Below, in pieces: positions 51,370-63,907 of a DNA stretch of 64,000 nucleotides. Under the pieces are notes generated by a model. The model saw only the letters and a program-made list of their open reading frames with translations. It was not told where the DNA came from and did not search any database. The first letter of the stretch is position 1, and the number at the start of each line of letters is the position of its first letter. This stretch comes from Cucumis sativus. Lineage: Eukaryota > Streptophyta > Magnoliopsida > Cucurbitales > Cucurbitaceae. The DNA lies in assembly GCF_000004075.3 (NCBI RefSeq), contig NC_026660.2, forward strand, positions 28,895,498 to 28,959,497, written 5' to 3'. The position numbers were made by a program, and so were the translations under genes.

Positions 51370-53197
51370 AGCATAAGTTAAAATTCGCTTCATGAACCTC
51401 GAGTGGAGATATTTTAGATTTTAAACAATCGATAGATGTTATCATTATTCAAATCTTGTGCTTTTCCTAATTGTAATTAAACCAGTTGAATTTTAGAATG
51501 CTATTGAAGTTCAATCCAACCCTTTTTGCTTCTTTCATTTTTATTACTATATATATATTTTAAGCTTTCAAAGTTTAAATAATAGTTTTGTTTATACAAT
51601 ATATATTAGTTCATTATTTAGTTTTAGGGAAATACATTTTTTGTCTCTATCTTTTAGGTCTAAGTTTTCATTTCTTCCCTCTTTTTATAATGCACACATT
51701 TCCGTCTTTATATTTTCTTTTAAGGGGTTTAACAAAACTTTGAGGACTTTTCCAAGTTCAAAAAGTGATTGGACCGATCGTTGATTTCCGGGCCTATTGG
51801 GCTTGGTTCCCACCTACGAATCGAAATGATACAATTTTTCTAGTCTATAACTCATTACTACTAGGCCCGTCTCAAAATAAAATGGGCTCTGGGAAATATC
51901 AAAATTCATATGATTCTGCAAGTGTTTCTCATCAATGCCAACAATAATTATTTATATCTGATAAATGATTTTATGCGAATTGATAATATTAAGAATTTTT
52001 GGCCCATTGGGGTGTTTCTTGGTTAAAGAGGAAGAGATAAATGAAGAAAAGAGAATTAAATGAGAGAAAAATTTAATGTTATTCACTGTTTCTATGCACA
52101 TAGGACAATGAGTCTCTTGTTTAAAAGAAAAATCTGTGTCCTAAAAAACAATAATAATAATAATAATTGGAAGTAATAAATTTTGGAGACGTACAATATA
52201 TCACAATCCACAAGTGCTAATGGTCGGCATGGACTGGTAGAAGCATAAACACATGAACGTTTTCACAAATTGAACTCCATTTCCTTTCAATCTAAACTCA
52301 ATCCATTAAAATTTCTTAACATATAGGAAACTTTGTCGATAAAACCACTACAGTTTTTTAACCAAGTTGATATTTTAAAAGTCTTCTACATATCATATCA
52401 GTTTTACTTTAAGTAAACCAATCACATACTTTTTCTGCAACCTAAAACGATAAGAAACCATTTCTTTTCATAAAGAAATTATTGTTTTCATTTACCATTT
52501 AAACAGAAAATAAAAGATTACAAAATTCAACTGATGGGTTTTTTATTTTTGAAAATGAAAAAAGAGGAGACATATTACTCAATGTATGACAGTAGCCATC
52601 TTCTACACCAAAATTCTGTTTATACTCCTCTCCAACCAAATAAAATTATCAGTAAAATAACATCATTGTATTTGTAATGGACACGAGAAAAAATAGTAAA
52701 TGCATTGAAGAAAATTAGGATTCCAAAAAAAGAAAAAAAACAGCAGAAGATTGTTGATTTTTTTTTCTTTTTAAAATAAAAATATAATTTAGAAAGCTTA
52801 GGGTTGATTTTGGATGGAGTGGAGGGAGGGACTGATATGAGATTACTGGTTATATTTTGGTATGAATTAGTGAAGGTTTATGAGAAGATGATAAACATCT
52901 CAATCTTGAAATGAAAATCGTAATTAGTTTCAGTAATTTGATCCTAATCTGTTACAAAATCAAGATTTGGGGTTTCCGGTTATTACGAATGTGCCACTTC
53001 CTTCCTTTTGGGACTCTCTCTGTTTCGTTTTTTCCCTAATAAATGTTCATTATATTTTAACGCCTCTCGTTCTTCCTCTTTTTCACCTTTTCTACTGCAT
53101 TTTTTCTCTGCTGCAGAGATTTGGGATTTTTTGGGTTCTGGGTTTTGTTCATCTGATTGTCTTCTCCAAGAAAATTTGATCTTTTTTCGGAGGGATA
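51370..53197. other. Intergenic region between the ENT and JMJ24-like genes
   Basis: The first few hundred bases are the likely 3' UTR of the transporter. GGGCCTATTGGGCTTGG near 51789-51805 and further AGGCCC/TGGGCT elements to about 51890 are site II-like. An ATA repeat lies near 52150-52167. Bases of about 52960-53197 are the pyrimidine-rich leader of the JmjC gene. Confidence 0.5.
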
Positions 53198-56100
53198 ATG
53201 GAAGAAGAAGACGAAGCACTTCCAGACCATTTGCGGTGCAAGAGGACTGATGGGAAGCAATGGCGCTGCAAAAGAAGAGTGATGGATAATCTAAAGCTCT
53301 GTGAAATTCACTATCTTCAAGGCCGCCATCGTCAGTGTAAGGAGAAAGTTCCTGATTCTCTCAAACTTCAAAGGACGAACAGAAAATCGATTGATACAGA
53401 TTCGAATGTTGAAAACGTCGTAATTAGGGCGTCTCCGAAAGCGGCAACACTGGCAAAACTAATGAAGAGGAAGAAATTAGGTGGGGCTTCGGTCGCATTG
53501 GATGGGATGCTAAATAGAATGAAGATGAAGAAAGGGAATATGCAGTTTGAGTTGATTAAGATGGTGCTGCGAAGGGAAGTGGAGAAGAGAAGAAAGAAGA
53601 AGGATGTTGAGAAGGCTAGAAAGAGGATGAAGAACACGGGGAATGAAATTGAGTTGGAGGAGAACAGTGATAAGGAAATGACGAGGCAATTGCCTAATGG
53701 ACTTATGGCAATTTCTCCTTCTCCATCCCCTCTTCAATCTGGCAATGAAGGTTCTTCTTGCGGAACCAAGATTGGGGCAGAATCCAGACCGATTCAGCAA
53801 CGGCGATTTCGTTCCAAGAATGTCAATATTCTTCCAGTTGGAGACTTGCAGGTAAAGCTATCCGTTTCTGTGTTCCACTCATATGGTTTGATTGGAGATT
53901 CAATTTGTTGATTTCATTAGTTTCTTCTATTTAGTTGTTTGGTTTTTTCCCCCATAGGTTCTACCATATGGGCGTAATGTGGGCAAATCGAGAAAATGTA
54001 AGAGGAAGAAATGTCATGGGTGTCAGAAAAGTACTTCATGGAGCTTAACTCAGTGTTCAAGTTGTCAAAAAACCTTCTTCTGCATAGACTGCATCAGAGA
54101 GAGGTAAGTGTTGGGCATTTTGTTCAACTCGGCCTAATCCATCGATGATCACTAACTGTTAATCAGATGTTGATTGGTTTAATCAGAGTAGGCATTATTG
54201 AAGTATTAGAATGTAAAAAAAGATTTGTTTGAGGTAGTTAAGTTGCTTAGATTGGTTGATACAAACGCTTGGACCTATCTCCTTATCAACACTTCTATGT
54301 TTTACAGAAAGCGATCCTTTTGAAGCTGGTAGATCGTACTTTTCTTTTATTGGATTTTCCTCTCCCTCGAGGAGTAAATTTTATATCCCATAGTTATAAT
54401 ATATGAAATTTGTCAACTTGAGGTAAATCGCTTTCTTGGGAAAACTTACACAAAATTCAGATTATAGTGCATTGCATCGAAAGAACAACCCGAAGCTAAA
54501 CTTTTGTTAGTACGCTGATGAAACGAGAAACATCTTTATGTTCCACACTATGAACTTTACTTTGTTGAGAATCCCACCTTGGATGGCCTTACATTCTTAA
54601 TGAGATAGGTGAGCTACTCCTTCTATTGTCAATTGATTTTGGGATGGACCTCATGTTATCTAATATGATATTAGATCTCATAAAAGCCAAATGGTATTAG
54701 GTTGAATAAAAAAATTTAAGATTTGATTAAGAACTGTGGACCTAAAAGAGGCACCATCTTGAGGGGCACGATGAGAATCCCACGTTGGAAAAATCAAGAG
54801 ACTACCCGCTCTCAATAAGATAGATGTGCTACTCCACTCATTGTCCATTGATTTTGAGATTCTAATATACTTTTCACCCTTACCATTTGTTGAGATGAGA
54901 TGATTCTTTAACTCACGTTTATGATGATTCAGGTACTTCGATACACCAGACGAAGTGAAAAGGGCATGCCCTGTCTGCCGTGGGATTTGCAACTGTAAGG
55001 ACTGCTCAGTGTATCAATCTTTACACACAGAATGTAAGGTCTGATATGAAAGGCTTATTTTTGTTTAGACCATGGTTCTTGCAAAGTTGAATGTCGGTGC
55101 TCATCAGATATATGAATTTTTTCAGGATTTTTTGGGAGATGGCGTTGGAAAAATTCTACGTTTCCACTATCTGATTTGTGTTCTTCTCCCTATACTCAAA
55201 CAAATAAACACAGAGAAGCACGCTGAGCTAGAAACAGAGGCTATAGTAAAAGGTGGTATTAGATTCATCAACTTTTGGTGTTATATTATTAATATTGATT
55301 TAAATCTGAATTTGTTATTTGTTTTCCCTTTCTGAATTTCTTGTATGCAACAGGGATAGAACTTTCTGAAGTTGATATCAAGCAGGATGAATTTGGCAGT
55401 CTTGAACATTGTTGGTATGCTGCTTCATATTCTGGAACATTAGTACTTGTTACACTTCTTTTCAATGTTTGATTTCCTTGTTGTCTTCTTTATGATTGGT
55501 TGTGAAATTGATGTACAGCAATAACTGCAAAACTATTATTGCGGATCTCTACAGAAGTTGCCCAAGTTGTTCTTATAATCTCTGCTTAAGTTGCTGCCGT
55601 AATATTTTTCTTGAGGATTCTAGTGGAGTTTGTAACATGTCCATTCCGAAATATCTTAATGGAAAAAAAACCTGTCTGGCTGATAAAAAGAAACTTGTGA
55701 AAAACAAGAAGTTAAATCCTGGTACTTGGCTTCCTTCTTCTAAGTCATTGCATAAAGGAAGAGTTCATAATAGTGTTAGACATTTTTCTTGTCCGTCAAA
55801 TGAATGTGGCAGCTGCAGTGATAATAGCCTTCTTGAGTTGAGATGTATTTTTCCATTAAGTTGGACAAAGGAACTTGAAGCGAGTGCAGAAGAAATAGTA
55901 TGCAGCTATGATTTTCCAGAGTCTGTTGATGCATCGTCACACTGTACTTTGTGCTTTGGTGAGGATCGTGATGTTGATGAAACTGAAGAGTTCCAGAAAG
56001 TGGCCGTTCGAGAGGATTCAAATGATAACTATTTGTATTATCCCAGCCTTCTTGACATCCGTCTTGATGACCTTGAACACTTTCAGAGGCACTGGGTTAA

Positions 56101-58397
56101 AGGTCATCCAGTAATTGTACGTGATGTACTGGAAAATTCAGATCTGACTTGGGATCCGGTAGTGATGTTTTGTACCTACCTTGAGAGAACCATTTCTAGA
56201 TTCGAAAATAGTACGAGCCTCCCAGAAGCTTCTTGTAACATGGACTGGTGTGAGGTCAGCACTCTTTACCGAACTTTGTTGATTTTTTTTTTTGTTGGTT
56301 CTAGAAGATTCTATCTTGTTTGCAAGTTCCTTTGTATGTGACGGTGACCTTTGAATTCTTCATGCAGGTAGAAATTGGCATTAGGCAGTATTTTATGGGT
56401 TCTCTAAAGGGACGGACACGCACAAACACTTTTAACAACATGTTAAAATTAAAAGGTTGGCTTTCTTCCCATTTGTTTCAAGAGCAGTTTCCAGCTCATT
56501 ACGCTGAAATAATTCGAATTCTACCACTTCAAGAATACATGAACCCCATGTCTGGTCTTCTAAATCTAGCTGCAAAGTTACCACAGGAAATTGCAAAGCC
56601 TGACATGGGTCCATGTGTCTATCTTGCCTATGGATGTTCTGAAGATCATGTTTTGGCTGACTCTGTCTCCAGATTATGTTATGACTCGTATGATGTGGTA
56701 TGCTTATTTCTTATCAATCAATAATTAGAGTGATAACTTTCATTCAAATATCAGATGGGCTGTTAATTCAGCATTTGTATGGCAGATTAACATTTTGGTC
56801 CACAGTACAGACGTCCCTGTTTCAACAGAACAACTTACAAAAGTTATCAACTTGCTTCAAAGGCAAAGGGCTCTAGGTGAGTCCTCCAATACCTCTACTA
56901 ATCATTCGAGTGTGGAGGAAGTGGAATCTTGTAAAGCTGGCAATGAAACACCCTTTTGTAAGAAGTTTGCAAAAGTACCCTCTTTCTCTGCATCCACTGA
57001 TCAAGTGTTTGCTCAGGGCATTAAACGCCCTAGTATGACCTCTGACAGTGCATGTGACTCGGATCCTGAACCATTAATGTTCGAATGCAAATCTTCCCAA
57101 ATTAGTGAGACAACTGGACCTCAAACAAAATTTAGGGAACAAATAGAATCATGTCTTGTTGTTGGAAATAAATCTTCGAAGTCTTGTGGTGCCCAATGGG
57201 ATATCTTTCGGAGGCAAGATGTTCCTAGGCTATCAGAGTACCTTCGGAAGCATTCTGATGAGTTCATTCATAAGCACGTAAGCCCAGAAACATGTATTAC
57301 CCCATGTTTGCATGTGTTGGTTGACTAATCACTTAGTGAATCTCTTGCAGGTTGTGCATCCAATTCTAGACCAGAGTTTTTTCCTTGATGAAGCCCACAA
57401 ATTGAGGCTGAAGGAGGAGTTTCGTACGTATTGTTTAGATTGTTTGTCCATACTGTGTTTCTGTTGGATTCTGATGGAGTATTTTATACTTTGTGCTGTT
57501 AGAAATCGAACCATGGACTTTTGAGCAAAACATTGGAGAAGCTGTCATCATTCCTGCTGGATGTCCATACCAGATACGGAATCGAAAGGTCTTAAGAATA
57601 ATGCATTCTTTAAAAATTTCTTTTCAAATGTTTATTTTTTTCTTAAGGATTAAACTTCTGTAGGGCCTTCTTACTAAACATTCATTGTTTCTTTAAAGCC
57701 CGTGAATTCATATAGAGTTCTTACTAGCACTACAGAAAGCTTTGAATAAAGTTAAAGTTATTGGTTTGGTCCCCCCCTGCAAGCTTTAGCCTTTCTGATA
57801 TCGGTGTTTTATTTATATTTATCTCTTATGCAAACATAGATGTATAATCCTGCAAGGTTTAGCCTTTCTGATATCGGTGTTTTATTTACATTTATCTCTT
57901 ATGCAAACATAGATGTATAATGCTTTTCTAGATGGAGAGGGGCTCTAATGGTAACATGTAGGATCATTTTTAAGCCCTTTTTTTTTCTTTAATAATAATT
58001 ATTTTGATGTCCTTCTTGTCTTAATTTTGTTTCTGGAGTAGAAAAAAGAATCAACATCTTCTAATAGATTATAGAATCTTATATTTGAACTGCAGTCTTG
58101 CGTACACGTGGTATTAGATTTCATCTCACCTGAAAGTGTTGGCGAAAGTATCCAGTTGACCGACGAGGTTCGACTACTTCCAGAAAACCACATAGCAAAA
58201 GAGAAGACATTAGAGGTTAAAATCTCAACCATCCTAAGTGGAAATGCATACATACATTTTGTTAACTGGTTAACAGCGTGGTCTTAAGGTCATCTTTGTT
58301 TTGAAAGCAGGTAAAAAAGAGGGCCCTCAATACTATAGATGCAGCTATAAAACAAGTTCGGGAGCTTACAAATGCATTGCAAGAAGTATCCCATTGA
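53198..58397 (+). CDS. JMJ24-like: WRC/RING/JmjC protein, JMJ24-like (KDM3 family, altered iron site)
   Basis: Twelve exons: 53198-53851, 53958-54103, 54933-55038, 55126-55252, 55354-55414, 55519-56254, 56368-56697, 56786-57277, 57351-57423, 57503-57588, 58096-58215 and 58311-58397; 1005 residues. A WRC zinc motif (Cys14, Cys24, Cys35, His38) is followed by a basic coiled region (~85-160), then a Cys-rich RING-like domain (~230-300, [33 protein letters not shown]), a second Cys cluster (~365-395, [21 protein letters not shown]) and a JmjC domain (~570-950). Active KDM3 enzymes carry HxD and a distal His; here the HxD is Cys714-Tyr-Asp716 and the distal GCPHQ is GCPYQ (Tyr931), so Fe(II) binding and H3K9 demethylation are doubtful. 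The same loss is known for Arabidopsis JMJ24, a nuclear RING ligase that targets CMT3. The spliced model is by eye. Confidence 0.9.
54563..54862 (+). mobile_element. TRIM-like LTR fossil in JmjC intron 2
   Basis: Two related direct repeats, at about 54566-54651 and 54772-54862, each begin TGAGAATCCCAC and share GTGCTACTCC/GAGCTACTCC-like and ATTGATTTTG segments. Between them lie a TAATATGATATTAGA stretch (54661-54675) resembling a degenerate Met-tRNA primer site and a TCTTGAGGGGCA polypurine-type stretch directly before the second repeat. The whole is about 300 bp with no coding capacity: the plan of a terminal-repeat retrotransposon in miniature. The two ends have diverged clearly, so it is an old, degenerate copy. 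Confidence 0.55.
57776..57921 (+). repeat. 73-bp tandem duplication in JmjC intron 10
   Basis: Two adjacent units, 57776-57848 and 57849-57921, each starting CCTGCAAG and sharing TTTAGCCTTTCTGATATCGG. Only a few differences are visible. It lies within the 507-bp intron before exon 11 and does not touch splice sites. Confidence 0.88.
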
Positions 58398-60678
58398 TTG
58401 TGTAAGGTTCTTTTTTCTTTTTTATTTTTTCCTACCTTTATTTTTCTTGGCTCTCAGCATTCTTTCTCTGCCGTTGTCGGTGGCTAATATGTATCGAATT
58501 GGTTGATTTGATGCTCAATTTGACACACTTATAAAATCTCTTTGGCATTCTGCTGTTCAATATCTCCTGGGACTGTTTCAAGATGAATACATAATTGCAC
58601 CTCACGTTAGTCATATGTTTGTGGTTTCAAAGTTCTTTTATGTTTTTAGACACTTTAACGGATCCTTCAGTTCTATATAACAATAACAGGGAAACTTTTG
58701 CAACTGTGTCTTGGTGTTGTGGCCCCAACTTTGATTTCATTTGATGTGCTTTATACCTCTCTTAATTTTCTTGGTATATTACAATTGAAATACACGTCTT
58801 TTGCTGGTTTGCAAGTTGCTCTCGGTTGCAGCATTTTGGATTGCGAAGCCAGGCTGATTCATGTTTCTGCTAACACTCTCTTCTAAACTTAAGAATCTGT
58901 TAAGAAGCTGAAGCTCAAAGATAAATTTTGTTTTCATTAATCTTAGGTTGGGAGCATAAACCACTCATCCCATTGGTTTCAATCAACCCTTCAACTTTCA
59001 AAATGATCAACTACACACTTGAAGTTTATAAATGGTTGCAATTGGCAAATTGTTTATAGATTAATAGTTATAGTTGGGTATTTTAAAATTAAAAAATAAA
59101 GATAAAGATTCTCTCTTATATCACATACCTCCCTCCTCTCCTTCCATCTTCCTCTTCATCTCAATCTCAATCTTCATCTTCATCTTAGAGATTACCGGAT
59201 TAATATGAAGGATTAACACTCGAACAGCACTCATCGCCACACCTACGGTTGCGTCGTTGGTTCAAGTGCCCATTAGTAAACAACTGAATTCGAAACGAGA
59301 ACCCATAAGACAACCCAATACCCATCTCATCAAACGAAACCTATTTGATTTCAAATAAAATTAAGAGGAAAAAAGGAAAGGGGTTTCAGCGAAGCCGGCA
59401 AAACCCAAAACGTGAAGATTGGAAAGGAACTGAACAAAGCTATGGCGACAAATTGATATTGAAAAGCTTAAGGAGTTGTAAGAGGAAAAGGAGGTGGGAA
59501 AGGGAAAGTAGCATAGAGGAGAGTGAAAGCGAAGGAAGAAAAGGGAATTGGATAGAAAATTGAAGAGGTGTTACAATCAGAATCTTTAGTTTGGAAGAAA
59601 GATTTTGGGAATTGGACTTGGAGAAGAAGAGAGTGAGGTTTTGAAAGTGCAAAAACTTTGAGAATGGAAGAGCAATTGGATTAAAAGAGTTGTTGTTGTA
59701 GGTTTTTTGTTACTCTGTTTTGAAGAAAGGTTTAGATGATGGTCACTTCGAAGTTCCATCAAATTTTTTAAGAGTAAATATTTCGTTCAGATCCACCTAT
59801 GTCTACACTTTTCCATCTTCATGTCGATTTGAATTCTGGATTCTAATCATGGAAATGAAGGTGGAAGGAGAAGAAGAGTTTTGGATGAGACACAATCTTT
59901 ATTTTTATTTTTTTAATTTCAAAATATCAAATCATAATTATTAATTTTAACTTTAAAGGTCTCATTGATCATTAGCATTATTTTTTTATTTTTAATTAAA
60001 ATGAAACTTCACAGGTTAATTGAAACCTTTTTTTCCATTTTCAATTTTACTCAAAATTTTAAAAATAGGTTTCTTGTTGGAAAAGCAAAATGGTAAATTA
60101 GTTCATCAAACTCTCTTTTGAAAATTAATTAGCTCTGAAAAGCCTTAAACTATTGATTGATGTATCAAAGAGTTAAAACTTTTAATTTTATATTAAACAC
60201 AAAAGTTAAGTCTAGATTCGTTAGTTTCTACAAAATATTGAACATATCAAGCCTAAATGACAAAATCAAGAGAAGGGCTAATGAACAGTATTAAATGAGT
60301 TTTTAGAGATTAAGAATACCAACACATTTAACCTCTACTAAACAGTCAAGAGACAACTTATTAGAAATCCTCGTGGAGAAAAATCAAAGATAAATGAGGG
60401 ACAGTTGGGAAGTAAAATACTTTCCCTGTTGCTTCAGTATAAGTACCGTGTAAGTCTCAAAAGAATTGGGTTTTTTTTTCTACCACATTATTTGCTTTAT
60501 TCTCTCATCTACCGCTTTCCCCCTCAGTTTTGAACTAAAAAAATCAAAACAAATGTTCGGTGGGAAAATGAGGTCAAGATAAAGACAAAACTTGAGTAAC
60601 GTGGATCCAGCCTTATAGTAAGTAATCTGTGCCTTTACATTGTCAAAATTGTAGAGCATAGAGAGCCAAATCCCGTCT
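58398..60678. other. Intergenic region between convergent JMJ24-like and ABC1K genes
   Basis: Bases 58398 to about 58900 are probably the 3' UTR of the JmjC gene. A candidate terminal-inverted-repeat element fills about 58975-60027. The remaining DNA to 60678 is AT-rich and includes the 3' UTR of the kinase gene. Purine-rich open frames (59345-59563, 59720-59944) lie inside the candidate element and have no domain. Confidence 0.5.
58975..60027. mobile_element. Candidate non-autonomous TIR DNA transposon, about 1.05 kb
   Basis: The left end GGTTTCAATCAACCCTTCAA (58975 on) and the reverse complement of the right end, GGTTTCAATTAACCTGTGAA (60027 downward), agree at about 22 of 30 positions. The inside is purine-rich with no transposase. 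No clean target duplication was seen, so the family (Mutator-like or other) is unresolved, and the pairing could be partly fortuitous. Confidence 0.3.
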
Positions 60679-63600
60679 CTATGGCGCCATCAATCCTTCT
60701 ATTGTGTAGGAAAGTGATTTCGCCCAATCCGCTTTTAGTAACAGCGTTTGCAGTGTTCGCATCACATTATACTCGGGATCAAGTTTCCTCTGCCAACCCT
60801 ATTCAAATATAACAAGATTAGAAGTAACATTATGAGGCTTAGCCAATTTTGGGGTAGTCATCATAAAATGGATCTGTAAATTTCGAAAGTAAAATTAAGA
60901 TTGTTTACTCCTAAGAAATAGCTTGTCTCAATTAAGATGACAAACCACCCTTTATGACCGAGTTTGGGCGAAACGAAATTCTCTGCTGGAATTGAACTAA
61001 TTAAAGGGAAGAAATATATAAAAAATAAGGAAATTTTAGTTAAGCTCGATTATAACTGAAAATATGTTCCCAAAAAACAGAAAAAAGATTTTTAAAAAAT
61101 GAAGTCCATTGTTCAAGGAGAGAAGACCGTGGTGGACTAATTTTATATAATTGAAGAAATCTCAAGAAAAAAGAAAAGGAAAGAGAATGTCTTGTTTAAT
61201 GTACAACTTAGATCAGATGGCAGTGCATGAAAATATATTCATCATTCAACTGCAGAAATATGGGTTATCGTCATCAAAATTCAAGCCTTTCAAAATCAGC
61301 CTTTATCTTCCCCCGTTTTATTTAAAACAGAAACTCATGCAAGGACAGGATTTATATTGGAAATGGGAAAGACAATGTTGTGAAAATAGGAAAAGCAGAT
61401 GTACCTCAAGAACCAAGGTTGTGACCATCACAGTGCAGACATTTCCATCAATGTTGACTCTATAACGCCTCACTTTTTCCAGTAATTGCTGCATGGCTTC
61501 AGCAGGATGCACTAAATCAGCTTCTGGCGTGGCCCAGAAAGAAAATGCCTCCGTCACTTCCTGCAAGCAAAGTGATCAGAAATACTCTCACAAAAAGCAG
61601 AATGAAAATCCAGAGAGAAATTCAAGTGGTGAAAAAACACCTCGTCTCAAATCCACAAGGGGGTGGTAATAGACATGAATACTTCTTACTTCTGGGCTAT
61701 ATTGAGGATAAACAAAGATCACTCCTTAAGACTAAAATTAACCAAAGGATTCATTCTATTGTCATAGGTAGGGCTAGAAGACTAATACATACTCCTTGTT
61801 TAATTTTTCTTCAAAAGAAAAAATAAAAACAGAAACAATGAAGCCACATAGGGAGGGCTAAAAAATATGGGTTGGCTTCAAAAGAAAAGCTATGCTTATT
61901 GCTTAAACAAAAAAATAGATCTATTTCAGCTGATCATGGGAAAACTTACAAGCCATGTGCTTGTATACTTGTTTCCAACTAGAGCGTGACCATCACACCA
62001 AAAAATTAAACTTCAAATTCCAGGATCTAATTATAATTACTCCAGAAACTAAAAAACAATAGAGATGTACTGGGATTACCTCAATAAATGCCTCCGGATC
62101 AGGGCAATTTTGTTGTTTTGATAATCTCAGGGTGCACTCTGCAACGCTGCGACCATCCCTTCGAGCAACAGCCTTAAAAAATTCTAGTAAATTTACTCTA
62201 TCATTTCCAGAAAGTTCAGCAGTCATGCCTACATCAAGGAAAACAACATGAGGCTTTGAATTGAAGAGTCGCTTCCTACGGGACTTTCCATGAGGCACCC
62301 TAACAAGAATATTCCCAGGATGCATGTCTGCATGTATAAAGTTATCCACCTGATAAGAGGATATCGGACTGTCGTTAGAATAAAAAACATGCAATGCTAG
62401 ATAATTAAAAAAAATGGCAGTGCTGGACAAAAACATGCATGGAAAAGAAGAAAGCATAAATCATGAATTTAACTGATTGCAACGAAATAAAGCAAAATTC
62501 TTCATACCCCAAGAAAAACAGAACAGTTTTAAATAAGGAATAACAATTGTCAATGCCATAGAAGTGCATAAGTTATATTACCAGAAGCATTTTAAGAAGT
62601 GCATGAGTCCCAATGTGTGCCAATGCAGACTTCAGTCTTTCATTTCCTTCCAGCTCATCAACGTAGTGTGAAACACTTTCCCCATGTTCATAAGTCTCCA
62701 CTAAAACAGCAGGATGTACGAGAGGATACACAGGTTTTGGAAATGAAACATCCTTCCACTGTCTAAAGTTATAAATAAAGCGGCTCAAGTGAGCAGCTTC
62801 CCTTGCAAGATCCACTTGAGACATCATAAAAACCGCAAATTGTTGCACACTTTCATCCAATCTCAACCACTTCAGAGTAGGAATAAACTTTGAGATTTTT
62901 GCTACCAAGTCGATTATAATGAAATCTCTCCTAATTGATTCACCGACACCAGGATGTCTAACTTTTACAGCAACTAGCATAGGCTTCACTTGTTGACCAG
63001 GATAACGAAATTTCAAATAAGCTCGATGTACCTGAGCAATACTTCCTGATGCCACAGGCGCTTCTTCAAATTTCTCAAATATCTCAGAAAGCCTTCTACC
63101 AAATGCCCGTTCAATAGTTTTTTTCGTGTAGGAAAAACTATGCTCAGGAGCCTTAGTGTGAAGCTCTGATAACTTGGTACATAAGTCCCTAGGGAAGAGA
63201 TCTGGCCTTGTTGCTGCCCATTGACCCCATTTGATGAATGCTGGACCACCTTTTTCCAATGAACGGTGAACAACCCGAAGCCAGAGTCTTCTGAAATTGT
63301 ATCCAAAGGTATCCATAAATGGAGCCATCAGTATGCAAGGTGAGAACAAGATGGCTAGATATAGTGCTCTAAGTAATAATATCAGAACTTCTAATGTGGA
63401 ACGTAGTAGTGAAACCATGATGGCATGCCCATCTTCTGCACGTACGTAGAAAGAATTAGGAGATGGGTAGTGGCCTGCATTTGCAAATGTTCTTTGGGCT
63501 GCTAGCTCTCCACATGCGAAAGCAAATATACCAGGAACTATCAGGTAAGAACGTGAAATAGACAAGATAAATGCTTGAGCAGCTTTGTTTATGGGGGGAA

Positions 63601-63907
63601 AAGCACGGCCATCGGAAGAGAATTTGTAAGAAAACCTTTTTGAAACCAACTGAGCATGTTGTTTAATGGCATTACTGGCTGTGAAGACACCAAAACTTCT
63701 GGTGTTACAAGTCCCATAAAAACTTCTCCAAGTGCAGTGAGATGGGGAGGAAGGATGTCCCCTTGATAAAAAACTACAATATGAGAAAATTTGATTACGA
63801 AAGAGAGGCCAAACTGCAACAATTTTCCCGCTCTTCTTCGCTTCTAAATGGCTCAATCTTTGGCTTGTAATGAGGGAACCTGCTGTCTTCTTTATATTCC
63901 CCAGCAT
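60679..63907 (-). CDS. ABC1/UbiB (ADCK) family atypical kinase
   Basis: Exons on the minus strand: 63907-62582, 62349-62080, 61560-61405 and 60798-60679; GT-AG and in phase, 623 residues. The start ATG lies seven bases after a splice-acceptor-like TTGCAG, so a leader exon probably lies beyond the window. The basic, Ser-rich N-terminus (KKTAGSLITSQRLSHLEAKK) looks like an organelle transit peptide. ABC1-kinase marks: KxGQ (Lys226-Gln229 in FIKWGQWAATRPDLF), the Ala-rich-loop equivalent PVASGSIAQVHRA (~284-296), VAVKV (Lys315), the catalytic loop HADMHPGN (448-455) and FLDVG (Asp481) in place of DFG. The loop is SGS rather than AAAS, as in the ADCK2-like branch. Relatives act in mitochondria or plastids in quinone and lipid homeostasis; which ABC1K member this is cannot be settled here. 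A hydrophobic stretch at ~164-200 may be a membrane segment. Confidence 0.92.

Noticed and set aside
53368-53800. Antisense open frames over JmjC exon 1
   Set aside because: Mirror of the Lys/Arg-rich coding strand; no independent support.
59345-59563. Lys/Arg/Glu-rich 72-residue open frame
   Set aside because: Produced by purine-rich sequence inside a candidate transposon; no domain.
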